Below, in pieces: positions 43,844 through 47,503 of a stretch of DNA of 47,503 nucleotides; position 1 is the stretch's first letter; each line of letters begins with the position of its first letter. The position numbers were made by a program, and so were the translations under genes. The notes below the pieces were generated by a model that did not search any database, was not told where the DNA came from, and was given only the letters and a program-made list of their open reading frames with translations. The stretch comes from Bryobacteraceae bacterium. Lineage in GTDB: Bacteria; Acidobacteriota; Terriglobia; Bryobacterales; Bryobacteraceae. The stretch lies in assembly GCA_030041495.1 (NCBI GenBank), contig JASHNT010000073.1:1-47503 (forward strand), written 5' to 3'.

Positions 43844-46447
43844 ATGAACGTCGGCATCGATCTCGGAACCACCAATTCGGCACTCGCCTACATCGATCCG
43901 CAACAAGCGGTGGAAGCGGATTCGCCGCAGATCCAAGTGCTGGAGGCGCCGCAGTTTGTCGCGCAAGGGCGCATCGAAGCGCGGCGCACGCTGCCTTCCT
44001 TCTTATACCTGGGCGATCAGGAATACGTGGGCGTGTTCGCGCGGGAGCAAGGCGCTCTGGTGCCGACCAAGTCCGTGCACTCGGCCAAGAGTTGGCTTTC
44101 GAATCCGGAGGTCGATCGCACTGCGAAGATTCTTCCCTGGGACGCTCAAGAAGCCGGGCGAGTGCTTTCGCCCGTGGAAGTTTCAACGCGCATCATTCGC
44201 TACCTGACGGATGCGTGGACCGAGGAAAAAGGATCCGCGATCGGCGAGCACAGCGTAGTCTTGACGGTACCCGCGAGCTTCGATGAAGAGGGTCGCGAAT
44301 TGACCGTAGCGGCGGCACACGACGCGGGAATCGAGAAGCTGACGCTGCTGGAGGAGCCGGCCGCGGCGTTTTATTCGTGGATCGCCAACGATCTCGCACG
44401 CTCTCAGAAGAGCCTGTTCGACGGGCAGATCGTGCTGGTCTGCGATGTTGGCGGGGGCACCAGCGACTTCACGCTGATTCGCGTGGGGCGCGAGGGCGAT
44501 CGCGTGGAGTTCACGCGCACCGCGGTGGGTAAGCATTTGCTGCTCGGCGGCGACAACCTGGATTTGACGCTGGCTTGGCTGGTGGAAGAAAAGCTGAGCA
44601 AAACGCTGTCGGTGCGGCAGCGCAGCGGATTGCGGCGGCAGTGTGCTGCGGCGAAGGAGAAATTGCTTTCGCAAGGCGATTTGAAGAGCGTGGAGATCAC
44701 GGTCCTCGGCGGTGGCTCATCGTTGGTGGGGGGAACGCTCAAGACCGAGATTCTGCGGGAAGAAGTGCTGGAGCTTGCGCTGGACGGATTTCTTCCGGAA
44801 TGCGAGCTCAGCGAGGTCCCCAAAGAAGAGGAGCAAAGTCCGTATCGCGAAATAGGCTTGCCGTACGTTTCGGATCCGGCGGTGACGCGTCACCTGGCCG
44901 CGTTTCTGCATGGCGCGGGCGACGCCAAGCCGGACGCGATTCTTTTCAACGGCGGCTTCTTCATTCCGGAAGTGCTGCGTCAGCGCGTGGCCGATGTGAT
45001 GGAGCACTGGCATGGCCGGCGTCCGCTGATTTTTGAAAATCGGGACCTGGATTTGGCGGTTGCGGTGGGCGCGGCGTATTACTCCTACGTACGCTCCACC
45101 GGCGCTGGTTTGCTGGTGCGTGGGGGATTGCCGCGCGCGTACTTCATAGGCCTCGGCGGCGGTGAATCCGGCAAGCTGCGGACGCTGTGCCTGGCGCCGC
45201 GCGGCGCGGAGGAGGGATCCACCATCGAACTCGACCCCGGCAATCTTCAACTGCTGGCCAACAAACCGGTTTCGTTCCGTTTGTACAGCTCGCTCACGCG
45301 GACGGAGGACAAGGCGGGCGACGTCGTGGAGTTCGCCGATACCGAGGATCTGCACTTGCACGCTCCGCTGAGTGCGGTTCTGCGTTTCGGCAAAGCGGGC
45401 GAGCGCATGGTGCCCGTGAAGCTGGGCGCGAAGCTAACCGAAGTCGGGACGCTGGAGATTTGGGCGGATTCTAAGATCAGCGATCATCGCTGGCGCTTGC
45501 AATTTCAATTGCGCAAGGCCGCGGCGACGCAAGGTTCGCAAAAACCCGCGGCCGTGATCAATGAAGAGGCACTGACCGCCGCGGCAACGATGATTCCCGC
45601 TGTGTTCGCGGAGACTGCGCTAGAGCCGGAACAATTGCCGGCGAAGCTGGAGCAGGCTCTGGGACTTGGGCGAAATTCGTGGCCGCTGTCGGCGATCCGC
45701 AAGCTCGCGGATAAAATGCTGGAGCTGGCCGAGGGCCGTAAGCGCAGCGCGGCGCATGAGCTGCGTTGGCTGAATTTGTGCGGCTTTTGCCTGCGCCCGG
45801 GTTTCGGATTTCCAGGCGATGATTTCCGTATCGAGCAAGCCCGGCGGATTTATGCGGCCGGCTTGCAATTCGCCAATCACGTGCAGAACGAGATTGAGTG
45901 GTGGATCTTCTGGGGACGCGTCGCGGGCGGTTTGAACAAGAACCAGCAAACCGACGTGTTCCAGAGATTGTCGCCGGTGTTGCTGCCGAAATCGGGCAAA
46001 CCTCCGCGCGTCAATTCCAGTTTGTTGCGCGAGATGTGGCGCGCCGCTGCCAGCCTGGAATTGCTGCCGGCGCAAACGCGGACGCAGTTGGGAGACGAGT
46101 TGCTGGCACGCATCGTCAAGAACGATTTCGTCGACACGGGCTTGTGGTGCCTGGCTCGGCTCGGCGCGCGGCAACTATTCTACGGGCCGATCAACCAGGT
46201 TCTGCCCGCGAATACGGCCGCTCGCTGGATGGACAAACTCCTCAAGAATCCGAAGGCGGAGGATGCCATCGCCGCCATGGCCCGGCGCACTGGGGACTCG
46301 ACGCGGGATCTTCCTCCTTCTGCGCTCGACTTGGTGCGGCGTACGTTTCCGAATCTGAACCTGGACGCCGCGCCGCGCGAGGACCTCGCGGCGATGGGCA
46401 GAATCTTCGGTGAAGAGCTGCCCTCCGGGCTGGTCTTCAATGAATGA
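43844..46447 (+). CDS. Atypical large Hsp70-family chaperone
   Basis: 867 residues from ATG 43844 (MNVGIDLGTTNSALAY); the longer frame from 43718 is a shadow of DUF2760. The actin-like ATPase half has VGIDLGTTNSALAYI, AKSWLSNPE, VLTVPASFDEEGRELTVAAA, EEPAAAFYSW and VCDVGGGTSDFTLIR. The second half lacks a clear DnaK substrate lid; instead it has a long C-terminal helix-rich region (DUF3731-like) with WWIFWGRVAGGLNKNQQT. Found beside DUF2760, so probably a chaperone for a special client rather than the main DnaK. No dnaJ or grpE nearby. Confidence 0.88.
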   Translation: MNVGIDLGTTNSALAYIDPQQAVEADSPQIQVLEAPQFVAQGRIEARRTLPSFLYLGDQEYVGVFAREQGALVPTKSVHSAKSWLSNPEVDRTAKILPWDAQEAGRVLSPVEVSTRIIRYLTDAWTEEKGSAIGEHSVVLTVPASFDEEGRELTVAAAHDAGIEKLTLLEEPAAAFYSWIANDLARSQKSLFDGQIVLVCDVGGGTSDFTLIRVGREGDRVEFTRTAVGKHLLLGGDNLDLTLAWLVEEKLSKTLSVRQRSGLRRQCAAAKEKLLSQGDLKSVEITVLGGGSSLVGGTLKTEILREEVLELALDGFLPECELSEVPKEEEQSPYREIGLPYVSDPAVTRHLAAFLHGAGDAKPDAILFNGGFFIPEVLRQRVADVMEHWHGRRPLIFENRDLDLAVAVGAAYYSYVRSTGAGLLVRGGLPRAYFIGLGGGESGKLRTLCLAPRGAEEGSTIELDPGNLQLLANKPVSFRLYSSLTRTEDKAGDVVEFADTEDLHLHAPLSAVLRFGKAGERMVPVKLGAKLTEVGTLEIWADSKISDHRWRLQFQLRKAAATQGSQKPAAVINEEALTAAATMIPAVFAETALEPEQLPAKLEQALGLGRNSWPLSAIRKLADKMLELAEGRKRSAAHELRWLNLCGFCLRPGFGFPGDDFRIEQARRIYAAGLQFANHVQNEIEWWIFWGRVAGGLNKNQQTDVFQRLSPVLLPKSGKPPRVNSSLLREMWRAAASLELLPAQTRTQLGDELLARIVKNDFVDTGLWCLARLGARQLFYGPINQVLPANTAARWMDKLLKNPKAEDAIAAMARRTGDSTRDLPPSALDLVRRTFPNLNLDAAPREDLAAMGRIFGEELPSGLVFNE

Positions 46448-46453
46448 TCCCGC

Positions 46454-47299
46454 ATGAATGAGCTACGCCTCGTTGAAGCCATTGCGCGCCTGGCGAAAAC
46501 GCCCTCGGCCCGCGGAGTGGTTTTGGGAATCGGCGATGATGGTGCGATCTTTCGTCCCAAGCCCGGCGAAGATCTCCTGTTCACGACGGATCAGTTTGCT
46601 GAAGGAGTTCATTTCAACTCCAATCTCGCCGCGTCGAGCGTGGGAGAACGGGCTTTTGCCCGCAGCCTGAGCGATATCGCAGCTATGGGAGGCATCCCTC
46701 GCTTTTGCCTCGTGTCGCTTGCAGTTTCGAAGCGTGAGACGGATCGATGGGTCCTGGCGTTCTTCCGCGGATTGATGAGGCTCGCGCGGAAGACCGGCAC
46801 CGTGCTTGCGGGCGGCGATCTGGCTCATGCGGAAAGAATTCATTGCGACGTGATGGTGTGCGGGGCTGTGGCGCAAGGGAAGGCTTTGCGGCGCGATGGT
46901 GCGAGAGTGGGAGACTCGCTATGGGTCTCTGGGCGGCTCGGGAAACCGTGGGATCGAAGGATTCAGCCTCGCCTGGATCTGGGCCGTGAGCTGATTGGAC
47001 GCGCCCACGCTTGCATCGACGTGAGCGATGGGTTAGCTCTCGATCTTTATCGTGTGTGTGTGGCTTCGGGAGTTGCGGCGGAGCTAGACCGTGTGCCGAT
47101 TGCGCGCGGCTCGACACTTGGGCGAGCGCTGCACGGCGGCGACGATTACGAGCTCTTGTTCAGTCTGCCCAAAGGCGCGAAAGGGCCGCGAGGGACCGCT
47201 TGCATTGGCAGGATCATAAAGGGTCGGCCAGGGGCCTTGAGCTTGGACGGAAAGCCACTCGATCCCAGGGGCTACGATCACTTCGGCAACATTACTTGA
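46454..47299 (+). CDS. thiL: Thiamine-monophosphate kinase
   Basis: 281 residues, somewhat shorter than the usual 310-330. ThiL adds the last phosphate to thiamine phosphate to give thiamine diphosphate, the transketolase cofactor. Seen are GIGDDGAIF, FTTDQFAEGVHF, RSLSDIAAMGG, LAGGDLAHAE, CIDVSDGLALDLYRV and the C-terminal GGDDYELLFSLP. The shortening is around WDRRIQPRLDLGREL, a loop often longer in relatives. It starts 6 bases after the Hsp70 stop. It converges with the cytochrome gene after 10 bases. Confidence 0.93.
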   Translation: MNELRLVEAIARLAKTPSARGVVLGIGDDGAIFRPKPGEDLLFTTDQFAEGVHFNSNLAASSVGERAFARSLSDIAAMGGIPRFCLVSLAVSKRETDRWVLAFFRGLMRLARKTGTVLAGGDLAHAERIHCDVMVCGAVAQGKALRRDGARVGDSLWVSGRLGKPWDRRIQPRLDLGRELIGRAHACIDVSDGLALDLYRVCVASGVAAELDRVPIARGSTLGRALHGGDDYELLFSLPKGAKGPRGTACIGRIIKGRPGALSLDGKPLDPRGYDHFGNIT

Positions 47300-47308
47300 A
47301 AAAGGCGC

Positions 47309-47503
47309 CTACTTCGGGATCGCCATCACGTAATCGGTGAGGGCGTTGAGGTTGGCGTCGCCCAGGTCGTCGAACGGAGGCATGCCCGAGCCGGGCGTAA
47401 ATTTATCGGGGTCGGAGAAGTGGCCCAGAATCCAGGCCCGGTCATGCCGCGAGCGCACTCCGTTCAACACCGGCCCGGCGTTGCCGCCCACTCCGTTCAG
47501 CAC
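47309..47503 (-). CDS. Cytochrome c domain, C-terminal end (partial)
   Basis: Only the last 64 codons lie in the window; the 5' part is beyond the right edge. The visible part has GVGGNAGPVLNGVRSRHDR, WILGHFSDPDKF, the heme Met in GSGMPPFDDL and a terminal helix (LNALTDYVMAIPK), a typical class I cytochrome c tail. The CxxCH is not in view. It is an electron carrier, probably exported. Confidence 0.8.
   Translation of the reverse strand: MLNGVGGNAGPVLNGVRSRHDRAWILGHFSDPDKFTPGSGMPPFDDLGDANLNALTDYVMAIPK

Overview
The window is most likely a chromosomal piece of a soil acidobacterium near Solibacter/Bryobacter. The main evidence is the secreted protein at 1839-3014, which ends in the repeat-like C-terminal domain known almost only from Solibacter-type genomes (TIGR03437). 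The high-GC, tightly packed housekeeping genes, split transketolase, GH57 enzyme, fused spermidine-synthase-like membrane protein and YVTN/phosphoesterase protein agree with this. No plasmid, phage structural genes, intact insertion sequence or CRISPR array was seen. A few genes look unusual but none proves a new system.

Layout. 1-3.5 kb is an eroded accessory patch: a nucleotidyltransferase/HepT-type toxin-antitoxin remnant, a DUF433 antitoxin remnant, and a cohesin-like secreted protein flanked by two copies of a decayed ~150-bp repeat. 3.5-12.9 kb holds scattered Tad/Flp-pilus-like parts (a CpaE/TadZ ATPase, an AAA+ ATPase, a secretin) mixed with a LuxR-type regulator, a K/S/T-rich peptidoglycan-binding protein, alanine dehydrogenase, a secreted thioredoxin and an AHSA1/ArsR pair. 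13-16.2 kb is a minus-strand operon: Cas6-like RAMP protein, alpha/beta hydrolase, YggS and a glycosyltransferase. 16.2-23 kb has threonine ammonia-lyase, a membrane GT2 enzyme, UvrB, a Rossmann/DUF2520 protein and an unrecognised GNAT-like protein. 23-27.6 kb runs transketolase halves, a degenerate sensor kinase, a NarL-type regulator, an amidohydrolase and an unknown gene. 27.6-28.7 kb is tRNA-Leu(UAG), a strong terminator, and a truncated tyrosine recombinase fused to an unrelated secreted-protein start: an old integration scar. 28.7-39.2 kb carries the spermidine-synthase-like membrane protein, purQ and nadE (divergent), the phosphoesterase and GH57 genes, a ROK sugar kinase and a small zinc-ribbon protein. 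39.3-47.3 kb runs from a large secreted protein through thiE, a MerR/TPR protein, DUF2760, a divergent Hsp70 and thiL; a cytochrome c gene enters at the right edge.

How the genes work together. Most neighbours are coupled by NTGA stop/start overlaps (6722, 23866, 26108, 33623, 36091, 38931, 41664), and two convergent pairs share overlapping stop codons. Several starts sit 7-8 bases after a TAGAAT or TAAACT box, which suggests leaderless transcripts. The best-supported functional units are transketolase N+C, the sensor/regulator pair, AHSA1+ArsR, DUF2760+Hsp70, and thiE/thiL placed on either side of the chaperone genes.
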